A DNA stretch of 64,000 nt from assembly GCA_041688015.1 (NCBI GenBank), contig JBDNIY010000012.1, positions 186,001 through 250,000 of the forward strand, given 5' to 3'. A program made the position numbers and the translations under genes. Below the pieces are notes generated by a model, which worked only from the letters and a program-made list of their open reading frames with translations, was not told where the DNA came from and did not search any database. The DNA comes from Parvibaculum sp041688015. Lineage in GTDB: Bacteria; Pseudomonadota; Alphaproteobacteria; Parvibaculales; Parvibaculaceae. Of the stretch, positions 34,106 through 42,414 are shown piece after piece. Every line of letters starts with the position of its first letter. Positions within the stretch are counted from its first letter, which is position 1.

Positions 34106-34858
34106 TCAACTCCGCTCGTCAAGTTGGCGAGACAGGATCGCCGAAAACTCATCGGCAAAACTCTCCATACGCGAACCAAACCGACCAACCTGATTGGAAA
34201 ACCGGTTATAGGCCACAACGGCGGGGATAGCCGCGACAAGGCCGAGCGCGGTCGCAAACAGAGCTTCGGCAATGCCGGGCGCAACCACCGCAAGGTTGGT
34301 ATCACGGCTAACGGCAATGGCCTGAAAGCTATTCATGATGCCCCAGACGGTGCCGAACAGACCCACGAACGGCGCGACGGAGCCGACGGTGGCAAGAAAC
34401 AAAAGGCGCGCTTCCAGCGACAGCATTTCGCGGCTGATTGTGACCTGCATCACCTTGTCCACGCGTTCCTTTAAACCAAGGAAGCTGTCAGTGACGATCT
34501 CCTGCGAGCGGCGCCATTCGCGCATGGCGGCAATGAACAGCGCCGACAATGGATGACCGGGGCGATGGCCGACTTCCTGATAGAGGTCTTCCAGCGAACG
34601 GCCCGACCAGAAGGTGCGCTCAAACTGATCAGCGCGACGCTCGACGCGGTTAAAGCGCCACCACTTGTCAAAAATGATCGCCCAGGACCAGACCGAAGCA
34701 AACAGCAGGCCCAGCATCACGAGCTTGACGATCGTGTCGGCATGCATGAAGAGACCGAGAATGGAAAAATCGATGGGCGCAGCGTTGGCAGTTTGATTAG
34801 CAATGACCTGCGCCGTATTCACGCCAGTATCGATATGTTGAGTAATCGTCGGGTCCAT
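34106..34858 (-). CDS. tolQ: Tol-Pal system protein TolQ
   Basis: Three-helix inner-membrane stator protein of the MotA/TolQ/ExbB family, forming the proton channel with TolR. Helices lie near residues 30-50 (TIVKLVMLGLLFASVWSWAI), 145-165 (LLFLATVGSVAPFVGLFGTV) and 185-205 (GIAEALFATALGLVAAIPAV). The conserved TVWGIMNSF and EALFATALGL are present. ATG 34858 (MDPTITQHI) is used; upstream codons in the same frame look random. Confidence 0.95.
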   Translation of the reverse strand: MDPTITQHIDTGVNTAQVIANQTANAAPIDFSILGLFMHADTIVKLVMLGLLFASVWSWAIIFDKWWRFNRVERRADQFERTFWSGRSLEDLYQEVGHRPGHPLSALFIAAMREWRRSQEIVTDSFLGLKERVDKVMQVTISREMLSLEARLLFLATVGSVAPFVGLFGTVWGIMNSFQAIAVSRDTNLAVVAPGIAEALFATALGLVAAIPAVVAYNRFSNQVGRFGSRMESFADEFSAILSRQLDERS

Positions 34859-35110
34859 TATGAGTCCATTTCCGAGAGCGCGCCCATTGATCGGGCAAGC
34901 GGCACAGTGGGCAAAACAACAAACAGACGCCAGACAGGTGCCTGCGCGACTGCGTGCCGATACATGCCCATATACCCCCAAATTAAAGGTGAAGTTATTC
35001 CACGAAATGTGGCCAAACAGTGGCTCATATCTCGTTTATCACGAAGTCCAATAGCTTAGCGAGCCGATGTTGCAAGCGCACAACAACTTGACCGGTACGT
35101 GGCATCATTT

Positions 35111-35587
35111 TCAGGTTTCGTCCACATAAGGCAGAAGCGCATCACGCGTCGCAAGAGGCAAACGACGCGGCCGTCCCGATCCGTCGATACAAGCCGCCAG
35201 AACCTTGGCCCGCCAGATCTCAGTGAGGGTGTCACCCTCCCCGACCAGCCAAATCGCCTGATCGACCTCAAGTCGCGCGCCACCCGCTTTGACATAGCGC
35301 GTGTGCACTTCCAGCCGATTATCGATTCGCGCCGGGCGCACAAAGTCGATCTCCATGCGGTGAATAGCAAAGGCCAGCGGCTCATCTGCCTGAAAGAGGT
35401 CAGTGTGATTGACGCCGGTGAGTCGCAGAAAATCAGACCGCCCCCGCTCGGCAAAGCGCAGATAATTGGCGTGATAAACGATGCCGGAGAAATCCGTGTC
35501 CTCGTAATAGACCCGAACTGGCAGGATATGCGTCTTGCCGTCAAGGCGCCCGGCAATGTCAGGCCATGCCATCGCACGCGTGCTCAT
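35111..35587 (-). CDS. ybgC: Tol-Pal-associated acyl-CoA thioesterase YbgC
   Basis: Hotdog-fold thioesterase usually encoded at the head of the tol operon. The active-site motif is VYYEDTDFSGIVYHANYLRF (catalytic Asp in TDFSG), followed by ERGRSDFLR. 158 residues. The start overlaps the ruvB stop by 4 bp (ATGA), linking the ruv genes and the tol cluster in one message. About 250 bp separate it from tolQ (34859-35110), where a tolQ promoter may lie; no clear boxes were seen. Confidence 0.93.
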   Translation of the reverse strand: MSTRAMAWPDIAGRLDGKTHILPVRVYYEDTDFSGIVYHANYLRFAERGRSDFLRLTGVNHTDLFQADEPLAFAIHRMEIDFVRPARIDNRLEVHTRYVKAGGARLEVDQAIWLVGEGDTLTEIWRAKVLAACIDGSGRPRRLPLATRDALLPYVDET

Positions 35588-36627
35588 AGGGCCTCGTCAT
35601 CGCTGAAAAGGCCGGTTTGGCCTGCGATACCGCCCTTGGGCAACGGCAGCCCCAGATGCGCGAAAGCCGCCGCCGTGAGGATGCGGCCGCGCGGCGTGCG
35701 GTTCACCAACCCCTGCTGGATAAGATATGGCTCGATGATTTCCTCAATGGCGTCACGCGGCTCAGACAACGAGGCGGCAACCGTCTCAACCCCCACCGGC
35801 CCACCCGAAAAGCTGACCGCGATGGCGCGCAGATAGCGATGGTCGAGCGCATCAAGCCCAAGTTGGTCAACCTCCAGCCGCTGCAAGGCTTTATCAGCTG
35901 CCTTGGCATCAATCCGCGCCGTGCCATCAACGGCCGCAAAATCGCGCACCCGGCGCAGCAAACGGCCCGCCACACGCGGGGTGCCGCGCGCGCGCCTAGC
36001 AATTTCATGGGCCCCGTCAAGTGTCACGTCCATACCGAACAGGCCAGCGCCACGCCGCACGATCAATTCAAGTTCCGAAATTTCATAAAAATTTAGGCGC
36101 AGCGGAATGCCGAAACGATCACGCAAGGGCGTCGTCAAAAGCCCCGTCCGCGTCGTCGCCCCGACCAGCGTGAAGGGGGCAAGGTCGATCTTGACCGACC
36201 GCGCGCCCGGCCCCTCGCCGATGATCAGATCAAGCTGGAAATCCTCCATGGCCGGATAGAGGATTTCTTCGACCGCAGGTGTGAGCCGATGGATTTCGTC
36301 GATAAAGAGAACATCACGCGGCTCAAGATTGGTCAAAAGTGCGGCAAGATCACCCGCTTTGGAAATCACCGGGCCGGACGTCGCGCGAAAATTGACGCCT
36401 AATTCACGTGCCACGATCTGCGCCAGCGTTGTCTTGCCAAGGCCGGGAGGCCCTGCAAAAAGCACATGGTCAAGCGCTTCGCCGCGCGCACGCGCCGCTT
36501 CAATAAACACAGCAAGGTTTTCGCGCGCCCGGGCTTGGCCGACAAAATCGGCAAGCACCTGCGGCCGAAGTGAGCGCTCGGCTTCGTCTTCTTCGCGTTT
36601 ACGCGCACTGAGGAGGCGGTCAGTCAT
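35584..36627 (-). CDS. ruvB: Holliday junction branch-migration helicase RuvB
   Basis: AAA+ motor driving branch migration with RuvA. The 347-residue chain has Walker A FAGPPGLGKTTLAQIVAREL, Walker B VLFIDEIHRLTPAVEE, the arginine-finger segment GATTRTGLLTTPLRDRFGI and the C-terminal winged helix (GLVNRTPRGRILTAAAF). It lies downstream of ruvA with a 198-bp gap that holds a family D repeat. Confidence 0.97.
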   Translation of the reverse strand: MTDRLLSARKREEDEAERSLRPQVLADFVGQARARENLAVFIEAARARGEALDHVLFAGPPGLGKTTLAQIVARELGVNFRATSGPVISKAGDLAALLTNLEPRDVLFIDEIHRLTPAVEEILYPAMEDFQLDLIIGEGPGARSVKIDLAPFTLVGATTRTGLLTTPLRDRFGIPLRLNFYEISELELIVRRGAGLFGMDVTLDGAHEIARRARGTPRVAGRLLRRVRDFAAVDGTARIDAKAADKALQRLEVDQLGLDALDHRYLRAIAVSFSGGPVGVETVAASLSEPRDAIEEIIEPYLIQQGLVNRTPRGRILTAAAFAHLGLPLPKGGIAGQTGLFSDDEAL

Positions 36628-36650
36628 GGGCCGCTACCGCCTGACTATCT

Positions 36651-36799
36651 AGCCCTCCCCCTAAATCCCTTTTGCGCCTACGCGCAATGTGAGGGGGGAG
36701 GGTTGGGAGGGGGTGAGGCCGCAAGTGTAAGACTCTATCGAAGAAGCCCCCCCTCCCGGATCGCAAGCGCGATCCCGCCTCCCCCTCTAGGGGGGAGGA
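36651..36799. repeat. Family D repeat, long form (between ruvA and ruvB)
   Basis: CCCTCCCCCTAAATCCC ... GGGGGGAGGGTTGGGAGGGG, then AGACTCTATCGAAGAAGCCC, CCCTCCCGGATCGCAAGCGC and CCCCCTCTAGGGGGGAGG. The same blocks appear in reverse-complement order at 46105-46225. Confidence 0.75.
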
Positions 36800-36825
36800 G
36801 AAGAAAGAAAGATCCATCACCCCGT

Positions 36826-37440
36826 TCACCGTGCCAATTCCTTCAAACCTTGCCGGATCAATTGTTCGGCGCTGCCTTCACCATCAAGGCGTTTGACGGC
36901 GGACGCAATCGCCGCCGACGCTTGCACCTGCGGATAACCTAGATTAGTGAGCGCAGACACTGCATCCTTCATGGCGCTCGACACAGCGACGGCGACCGGC
37001 GCGCCGTTCGTCTCCAACACATCAGACAACGCCGAGCCTTGCGGCACCTTGTCTTTCAATTCAATCACAATACGCGCCGCAACCTTTGGGCCGACACCTG
37101 GCGCCGACGACACGGCTTTCTTATCTTCCAGCGCAATAGCGCGGCCAAGATCGGCGGGTGACAGCGTTCCAAGTACGCCAAGCGCGACGCGCGTGCCAAC
37201 GCCCTGCACACTCAACAAGAGCCGGAACCAGTCACGCTCCAGATCAGAGGCAAAGCCGATAAGGCGGATCGCGTCGGCACTGACTTTCGTTTCGATAGAA
37301 AGCGTTGTCGCTTCACCAACCTGCGGCATAGCCGTCAAAGTACGGCGCGAGCAGGTGACGTGATAGCCGACACCATTGACGTCGATGATCACCCAATCAG
37401 GCCCCACCTCATCGACCAAACCTTTAAGACGCCCGATCAT
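36826..37440 (-). CDS. ruvA: Holliday junction DNA helicase subunit RuvA
   Basis: Tetrameric junction-binding protein that loads RuvB. The 204-residue chain has the OB-fold N-terminus (MIGRLKGLVDEVGPDWVIID), the helix-hairpin-helix domains (VQGVGTRVALGVLGTL, APGVGPKVAARIVIELKDK) and the C-terminal domain III (ALTNLGYPQVQASAAIASAV). Its ATG overlaps the ruvC stop. Confidence 0.96.
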   Translation of the reverse strand: MIGRLKGLVDEVGPDWVIIDVNGVGYHVTCSRRTLTAMPQVGEATTLSIETKVSADAIRLIGFASDLERDWFRLLLSVQGVGTRVALGVLGTLSPADLGRAIALEDKKAVSSAPGVGPKVAARIVIELKDKVPQGSALSDVLETNGAPVAVAVSSAMKDAVSALTNLGYPQVQASAAIASAVKRLDGEGSAEQLIRQGLKELAR

Positions 37441-37979
37441 GCGCGTTTTGCCTTTGCAGCCCCAGCATCACGCAGCAATGCTGCCGCGATGCGCTCATTG
37501 GCCCCGCCCGAATGAGCATGACAGATGGCGATGGCGAGCGCGTCGGCGGCGTGTTCGGTACCGACACCACAACCGGGAAGCAGCATTTCAACCATCATAC
37601 GAATCTGACCTTTGGCGGCATGGCCCGCGCCAACCACCGACTTCTTGATGTGATTGGGCGCGTATTCAGCGACTGGTAAGCCTAAGCGCGCGGGCACAAG
37701 CAGCGCGATGCCACGCGCCTGTCCAAGTTTCAGCGCCGCCAGCGGGTCGCGCGCTACAAAAGCCTGTTCAACCGCCGCCCCATCGGGCGCATAGGCTTCA
37801 AGCACCTGAATGAGACCTGCCTCGATCTCGACCAGACGTTCGGCAAGGCTCAAACGATCCGTGGACGTGATGGTGCCATTGGCAACATGGATCAGCCGCG
37901 CACCAGACACGTCAATGACGCCCCAGCCTGTCGCGCGCAGGCCCGGATCGATACCGAGAAAACGAAGAAAGGCCGACAT
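37437..37979 (-). CDS. ruvC: Crossover junction endonuclease RuvC
   Basis: Resolves Holliday junctions by paired nicks. RNase-H-like fold with catalytic acids in FLGIDPGLRATGWGVID (Asp near residue 11), the Glu of AAVEQAFVARDPLAALKLGQ, and the C-terminal DALAIAICHAHSG. 180 residues, first gene of ruvCAB. A G-rich tandem repeat lies immediately upstream of its start codon. Confidence 0.96.
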   Translation of the reverse strand: MSAFLRFLGIDPGLRATGWGVIDVSGARLIHVANGTITSTDRLSLAERLVEIEAGLIQVLEAYAPDGAAVEQAFVARDPLAALKLGQARGIALLVPARLGLPVAEYAPNHIKKSVVGAGHAAKGQIRMMVEMLLPGCGVGTEHAADALAIAICHAHSGGANERIAAALLRDAGAAKAKRA

Positions 37980-37984
37980 GGCAT

Positions 37985-38056
37985 GGGCCTGTGGGGGTTG
38001 GGGCCTGTGGGGGTTGGGGCCTGTGGGGGTTGGGGCCTGTTGGGGTTGGGGCCTGT
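37985..38056 (+). repeat. 16-bp G-rich tandem repeat (about 4.5 copies) upstream of ruvC
   Basis: The unit GGGCCTGTGGGGGTTG is repeated at 37985, 38001, 38017 and, with one change, 38033, followed by a partial copy from 38049. On the plus strand, runs of 3-5 G at short spacing could form G-quadruplexes; the ruvC message would carry the C-rich strand. It fills most of the gap between yebC and ruvC. Confidence 0.95.
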
Positions 38057-38095
38057 GTGTTCAGGTCCGCTTGTCGCGCTGGCAAAGGGTCCGCC

Positions 38096-38845
38096 TCAGG
38101 AAGCCGACATCTTTTCCATCATCGAATCGGACAGCTCAAAGTTTGAATAAACTTGCTGCACATCGTCGTCGTCGTCCAGCGCTTCGAGCAATTTAACAAG
38201 GGTTTCGGCCTTTTCGTCATCAACTTCGATGGCGTTTTGCGGCTTCCAGACAATCCGGGATGATTTTGGCTCTCCGAATTTTGCTTCCAATGCCATCGTC
38301 ACTTCATGCAGTGCTTCGGCCTCACAGAACAACTCATGGCCATCTTCGCTCGATATGCAGTCTTCGGCCCCGGCTTCGATGGCCGCTTCGAGCATCGTAT
38401 CGGCATCGGCCACATCGGGTGCAAAGTCGATCTGCCCAAGGCGGCTGAACATGAAGCTCACCGAGCCTGTTTCGCCGAGATTGCCACCATTTTTGGAAAA
38501 GAGTGAGCGCACGGAGCTGGCCGTCCTGTTGCGATTGTCGGTCAGCGTTTCGACAATGACGCCGACGCCGCCGGGCCCAAAACCCTCGTAGCGCACTTCA
38601 TCGTAGTTTTCGCCGCCTTGATCGGAGCTCTTCTTGACGGCGCGCTCAATGTTGTCGCGCGGCATGTTTTCAGCGCGCGCCGCCAAAATGGCTGAGCGCA
38701 AGCGCGGATTAAAAGCCGGATCAGGCAAGCCCATCTTCGCCGCAACGGTGATTTCCTTGGCGAGTTTCGAGAAAATCTTGGAGCGCTTTTTATCCTGCGC
38801 GCCCTTCCGGTACATGATGTTCTTAAATTGGGAATGGCCGGCCAT
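38096..38845 (-). CDS. yebC: YebC/PmpR-family translation or transcription factor
   Basis: A 249-residue YebC family protein: MAGHSQFKNIMYRKGAQDKKRSKIF at the start (shown in part), KMGLPDPAFNPRLRSAI, ARAENMPRDNIERAVKK, YEGFGPGGVGVIVETLTDNR, and an acidic C-terminus (LLEALDDDDDVQQVYSNFEL). Long known as putative DNA-binding regulators, some members have recently been linked to relieving ribosome stalls. Upstream of ruvC as in many bacteria. Confidence 0.94.
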   Translation of the reverse strand: MAGHSQFKNIMYRKGAQDKKRSKIFSKLAKEITVAAKMGLPDPAFNPRLRSAILAARAENMPRDNIERAVKKSSDQGGENYDEVRYEGFGPGGVGVIVETLTDNRNRTASSVRSLFSKNGGNLGETGSVSFMFSRLGQIDFAPDVADADTMLEAAIEAGAEDCISSEDGHELFCEAEALHEVTMALEAKFGEPKSSRIVWKPQNAIEVDDEKAETLVKLLEALDDDDDVQQVYSNFELSDSMMEKMSAS

Positions 38846-39007
38846 TCTGTCTCCAAAGATTTGAGCGTCGCGCCGTCATCGGGCACCGATACCGCGCTTT
38901 ATAATGGCGCGCCCCCACAAAATCCAGCCTTGCGGGTTCCCTCCATATTGGGCGGACTGTGCAATCAATGCTCGTAAAAAGTGTTGTCGATATTTTATTG
39001 CTCGTTT

Positions 39008-39226
39008 AACGTGCGTTTAACGATTCGAACCTACTGTGAGGATGTTCCGGCTCCATAGGAATGGGTGCCCACCATTCGAGCCTGAACATTTCGTAGCAGC
39101 TCCGTTCCGTGGTTCCGCCCAAACCCACGGTTCGGACACGGCTCCGCAGAATGCGGCGGCCACCGCACCCCGTCCACGGTATTTCGCCCACCTCGAATGC
39201 CCTGGGCGGGGTGTCCTGCTTTTTTG
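39008..39226 (+). ncRNA. Candidate structured RNA of unknown family
   Basis: The 406-bp gap 38846-39251 has no convincing gene but folds strongly. Hairpins on the plus strand: ATGTTC-C-GGCTC/GAGCC-T-GAACAT with inner GAATGG/CCATTC (39042-39089); CCGTGG/CCACGG (39107-39130); CCGCA-GAA-TGCGG (39144-39156); CACCCCG/CGGGGTG enclosing GCCCA/TGGGC (39166-39213). The last is followed by TCCTGC and six T, like a terminator. A possible promoter starts at TTGTCG (38985). A 61-codon frame on the other strand looks incidental. Strand and ends are uncertain. It does not match SRP RNA, tmRNA or RNase P RNA as I know them. Confidence 0.45.
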
Positions 39227-39251
39227 GAAGATTTTGCGGGTTTTGGGGTCG

Positions 39252-40280
39252 TCAGCCGCCATAAACGGTGATCGGCCAGCCATAATCGGCGGCATCGATC
39301 TGCCCGAAGGTCGCCTCAACCAGAAAAAGCGCCACCACGCGTTCATTGAACAGCGCATGATATTTAGCATGGCCGCGGGCAGCCGTTGCCTGACGTTCAG
39401 CCTCATGGGCGAGGAAATAGCGCAATCTTTGCGCCAGATCATCGGGCCCGTCGTAAAAAGCAAACTCGTCGTTGGTAAAAATATCATCGTAGCCGCTCGA
39501 CCGCGCGACAAAGACCAGCAATCCATTGCCCGCAAACTGCGCCAGACGATCAGACGAATAGAGGTAATCCTCATCTGACCGGTTGAGATTGAGCCCCATG
39601 CGCGCATGCGCAATGGCATCAAGATAGGCCGAGCCGAACACTGGCCCCTGCCCGTCCAGCCCATAAAAATCACACCGCGCTTGCGGCACCGCCACTTTCA
39701 GCGCCCGCATCGCGTCGGCCCGCCAAGGCGTGCCCTTTTCGCTACCAATCCCCGCCAACACATCAAACGGCTGATCGTTATGCGCATGGCAAGTCAGCGT
39801 CTCAATCGACGCATCGGTCGGGTTCGGCATGAAGACCATGCGATGGCTTGGGGTCGCATAATCGGCGAGCTTGTCGCCTGCCGTGGTGATGAAAGTGATG
39901 TCGGCCACTTCGCCAAACCGACGAATACGTGGCGGGTTTTCGCCAAGAAACAGCGGATCAAGATTGACGACAGCGATGCGCGGCGCAGGTGTCAGCGTTT
40001 TGATTTCACTAAGCGTCGCATTGCTGATCTTGTCGGCATGTACCAACACCAAAAGCGCGGGTCGAAACTGGCGACACAAGGCGATAAGCCGCCGATTGGC
40101 TTCTGCGTCGCCCGCACGGCCGATGCCGAAACGGCCCTGTTCGCGCGCCACATCGCGGTCACTAAAGGGAATCACCATATGCCCGTTGCGCGTGAAGCCA
40201 TTGGCGATTTTGCGCACGGTGGCATAGAAATTTGCGCCCGCTTTGCGCTCGTTGAAATTGCCGGCGACGACGATGCGCAT
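39252..40280 (-). CDS. CgeB-like family 1 glycosyltransferase
   Basis: A 342-residue protein of the spore-maturation CgeB/Glyco_trans_1_2 type. N-terminal MRIVVAGNFNERKAGANFYA, the mid-chain HADKISNATLSEI, and the C-terminal nucleotide-sugar domain with MGLNLNRSDEDYLYSSDRLAQFAGNG and YDDIFTNDEFAFYDGPDDL. It probably transfers a sugar to an envelope glycan or other acceptor; the target is unknown. ATG 40280 has CGGGA upstream. A TTG at 40295 would overlap the upstream gene. Confidence 0.8.
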   Translation of the reverse strand: MRIVVAGNFNERKAGANFYATVRKIANGFTRNGHMVIPFSDRDVAREQGRFGIGRAGDAEANRRLIALCRQFRPALLVLVHADKISNATLSEIKTLTPAPRIAVVNLDPLFLGENPPRIRRFGEVADITFITTAGDKLADYATPSHRMVFMPNPTDASIETLTCHAHNDQPFDVLAGIGSEKGTPWRADAMRALKVAVPQARCDFYGLDGQGPVFGSAYLDAIAHARMGLNLNRSDEDYLYSSDRLAQFAGNGLLVFVARSSGYDDIFTNDEFAFYDGPDDLAQRLRYFLAHEAERQATAARGHAKYHALFNERVVALFLVEATFGQIDAADYGWPITVYGG

Positions 40281-40291
40281 GGGTTTTCCCG

Positions 40292-41107
40292 TCAAACTGT
40301 CGGCAGCGTTGGCTTCAAGCGGCCGCCGATACGCACCGGCTCGATACGCGTGGCAAGGCCACTGCCGCGTTCCGTCTCGACATAAACGCCACAGAGCGTG
40401 GCAGGCCCAAGCGCGGGCGTGAAGCGCCCACTTTGAAGTTTTGTCACGAAACGATTGATCGGCTCATCTTTTTCCATGCCGATCACGGAATTGTAATCAC
40501 CACACATGCCCGCATCGGTTTGATAGGCCGTGCCGCCGTCGAGAATCTGCGCGTCAGCGGTCGGCACATGGCTATGCGTGCCCACAACAAAGCTGGCGCG
40601 GCCATCACAAAAATGCCCCATCGCCATTTTTTCAGAGGTCGCCTCGCCGTGAAAATCCACCACGATGGCGTCGGCTACTTCGCCAAGCGGGCAGGCGTCG
40701 ATCTGCACTTCGACGGAGGTAAAGGGATCATCCAGCGGGTCCATGAAGACACGGCCCATCGCATTAATAACCAAAACACGCTCGCCATTAGCTGTTTCCA
40801 GCAGGCTAGCGCCACGCCCCGGCGTGCCTTTGGGGAAATTCACAGGCCGGATCAAACGTGGTTCGCGCTCGATGTGCACCAGTGCTTCGCGCTGATCCCA
40901 GGCGTGATTGCCCAGCGTGATCGCGTCGATCCCGGCGTCAAATAGATCATTGCAAATCTGCGCCGTGATGCCGAAACCGCCCGCCGCGTTCTCACCATTG
41001 ACGATGACGAAATCGAGGCCCAGTTGACGCCGCAAGCCCGGCATTTCGGCAATAATGGCATCGCGCGCGGAGCGCCCGACAATGTCGCCGAGGAATAGCA
41101 GCTTCAT
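40292..41107 (-). CDS. TIGR00282-family metallophosphoesterase (YmdB-like)
   Basis: A 271-residue calcineurin-like phosphoesterase. Metal ligands are in MKLLFLGDIVGRSARD, VIVNGENAAGGFGI, AITLGNHAWDQRE, DFHGEATSEKMA and VVGTHSHVPTADAQIL, matching the YmdB family, whose Bacillus member hydrolyses cyclic nucleotides. The role in alphaproteobacteria is unknown. ATG 41107 is set by the conserved N-terminal strand. Packed between the formyl-THF ligase and the glycosyltransferase on one strand. Confidence 0.9.
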   Translation of the reverse strand: MKLLFLGDIVGRSARDAIIAEMPGLRRQLGLDFVIVNGENAAGGFGITAQICNDLFDAGIDAITLGNHAWDQREALVHIEREPRLIRPVNFPKGTPGRGASLLETANGERVLVINAMGRVFMDPLDDPFTSVEVQIDACPLGEVADAIVVDFHGEATSEKMAMGHFCDGRASFVVGTHSHVPTADAQILDGGTAYQTDAGMCGDYNSVIGMEKDEPINRFVTKLQSGRFTPALGPATLCGVYVETERGSGLATRIEPVRIGGRLKPTLPTV

Positions 41108-41138
41108 TCGTTCAATCCTGAAAACGCCGACGCCCTCT

Positions 41139-41711
41139 TTAGAAAGCGCGCGCACTGCGTTCGGTTACAATCCAGTCGAGAGGTTCATCCTCCGGCTCTA
41201 CAGGAAGGTTTGTCACTTCCTGCGCCGCAAAAGCAAGGCCGACGGCGATAATTCCGGGCTTTTGCGCCCGGAGCGCCTCCAGCGTGCGATCATAATAGCC
41301 ACCGCCATAGCCAAGCCGGTGACCGTCGGGCGAAAAGGCAAGAAGCGGCATGATGACGAAATCAGGCTGGGCTTCAGTCGCGCCGCCGGGTTCCAGCACA
41401 TCAAAAGGGCCCGGCACCAAAGGCTCACCCGGCGACCAAAGGCGAAATGAGAGCGCCATGTATGGCCCCAGAATACGCGGCAGCGCGATCTGGCAGCCAT
41501 GCTCGGCCAATAACGCAACGAGGGGGCTGGGGTCGGCTTCAGTGCCCTTGGCGACATAGGCGGCCACCACCTGACCGGGGGCAGGATGCAGCGCGCCGGT
41601 GAAGGGCTGAATGAAGAGGCCGCCGCCAAGCCCCTTATAAGCCGCATGGGCTCGCGCGCGCCGCGCCTTGGCCGCAACCCTTGCGTCAGATTTTTGTGTG
41701 CGGAGGCTCAT
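41139..41711 (-). CDS. ygfA: 5-formyltetrahydrofolate cyclo-ligase
   Basis: Salvages 5-formyl-THF to 5,10-methenyl-THF using ATP. The 190-residue chain has the family end MPLLAFSPDGHRLGYGGGYYDRTLEALRA (shown in two blocks of the pattern: LGYGGGYYDR is the hallmark) and the N-terminal KSDARVAAKARR. As in many proteobacteria it is downstream of zapA with the 6S RNA locus between them. Confidence 0.92.
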   Translation of the reverse strand: MSLRTQKSDARVAAKARRARAHAAYKGLGGGLFIQPFTGALHPAPGQVVAAYVAKGTEADPSPLVALLAEHGCQIALPRILGPYMALSFRLWSPGEPLVPGPFDVLEPGGATEAQPDFVIMPLLAFSPDGHRLGYGGGYYDRTLEALRAQKPGIIAVGLAFAAQEVTNLPVEPEDEPLDWIVTERSARAF

Positions 41712-41765
41712 CCTTGCCCCGCCAAAGCGCGGGATACTATTGCGGGATAATACGGGTGGATGCGG

Positions 41766-41806
41766 CCTTCCTTCGAGACGGGCCTTCGGCCCTCCTCAGG
41801 ATGAGG
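41766..41806. repeat. Family C repeat, single copy
   Basis: CCTTCCTTCGAGACGGGCCT with TCGGCCCTCCTCAGGATGAGG: the short single-hairpin version, lying just past the 6S RNA candidate. Confidence 0.75.
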
Positions 41807-41814
41807 TCTGCAAA

Positions 41815-41942
41815 TAAAGTGGGCCCGCCTTGGCCGTTGAAACTGTGATTCTCGGAGACCTACTGTTGTAGGTGGGCGTCGTGTGAAAGAGACCACGGTC
41901 TCAACCAGGGACAACTCCCTGAAGAATCGTAAGGCCCCGAGA
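41815..41942 (-). ncRNA. ssrS: 6S RNA (SsrS) candidate
   Basis: Located between zapA and the formyl-THF ligase gene on their strand, the usual 6S RNA site in proteobacteria. The minus strand folds: TCTCGG (41942-41937) pairs with CCGAGA (41855-41850) to close a long rod. Inside are AGGGAGTTGTCCCT, GAGACC-GTG-GGTCTC and CCTACAACAGTAGG hairpins, separated by an unpaired region like the promoter-mimicking bubble. GGCCTT near the 5' end may also pair with AAGGC on the 3' side. Identified by position and fold only; ends are approximate by 20 nt or so. Confidence 0.65.
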
Positions 41943-42032
41943 TATACGTTTTTCTGACGAACCAGGCAGAACCCGAGCACATATCGGGCTTTGCTAGGGG
42001 TAACGTCAAGGGGCACGGTCATCAAAACGCAA

Positions 42033-42392
42033 CTATGCCGCCTCAACGCGGCGCGCAATGTCCTCAATCCGCCGCGCAGCATTGTCCAAAACATCGGCCA
42101 ACAGGTCTTCGGCCTCGCGCGAGCGCTCAAGCGCGGTGATCCGCGTCTGGGTCAATTGCTCGATATCGGCTTCCAGCATCTTCACTTTGGCCTGTGCTTC
42201 GGTCAGTTCGTCGGAAATCAGCAGCGAGGCCATCAGCAAAAGGCGGGTTTCGCCCACCTGCCCCACTTCACGCGCCAGATCCGTGACATGGAGATTGACG
42301 GCAGCGGCCAGCTCCTTCAGATGGGCTTCTTCGCCATCCCCGCAGGAGATCATATAAGCCTTGTCGTTCACATGAACCGTGACTTGTCCCAT
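42033..42392 (-). CDS. zapA: Cell division protein ZapA
   Basis: FtsZ-ring stabilising protein. The 119-residue chain starts MGQVTVHVNDKAYMISCGDG and contains EEAHLKELAAAVNLHVTDLA, then a long C-terminal coiled coil (TEAQAKVKMLEADIEQLTQT and on) for tetramer formation. It is followed by the 6S RNA candidate and preceded at 22 bp by a DUF4164 gene. Confidence 0.92.
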   Translation of the reverse strand: MGQVTVHVNDKAYMISCGDGEEAHLKELAAAVNLHVTDLAREVGQVGETRLLLMASLLISDELTEAQAKVKMLEADIEQLTQTRITALERSREAEDLLADVLDNAARRIEDIARRVEAA

Positions 42393-42414
42393 AGCTTGAT
42401 CTTCCCAATGAGGC

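Noticed and set aside
37985..38056. Regular direct repeats that might be a CRISPR array
   Set aside because: Units are contiguous 16-bp tandems without spacers and no cas genes are present.
39010..39030. T-loop-like GGTTCGAATC on the minus strand, hinting at a tRNA or tmRNA
   Set aside because: The flanking bases do not form a T stem, no acceptor stem or CCA is present, and there is no tag-encoding frame.
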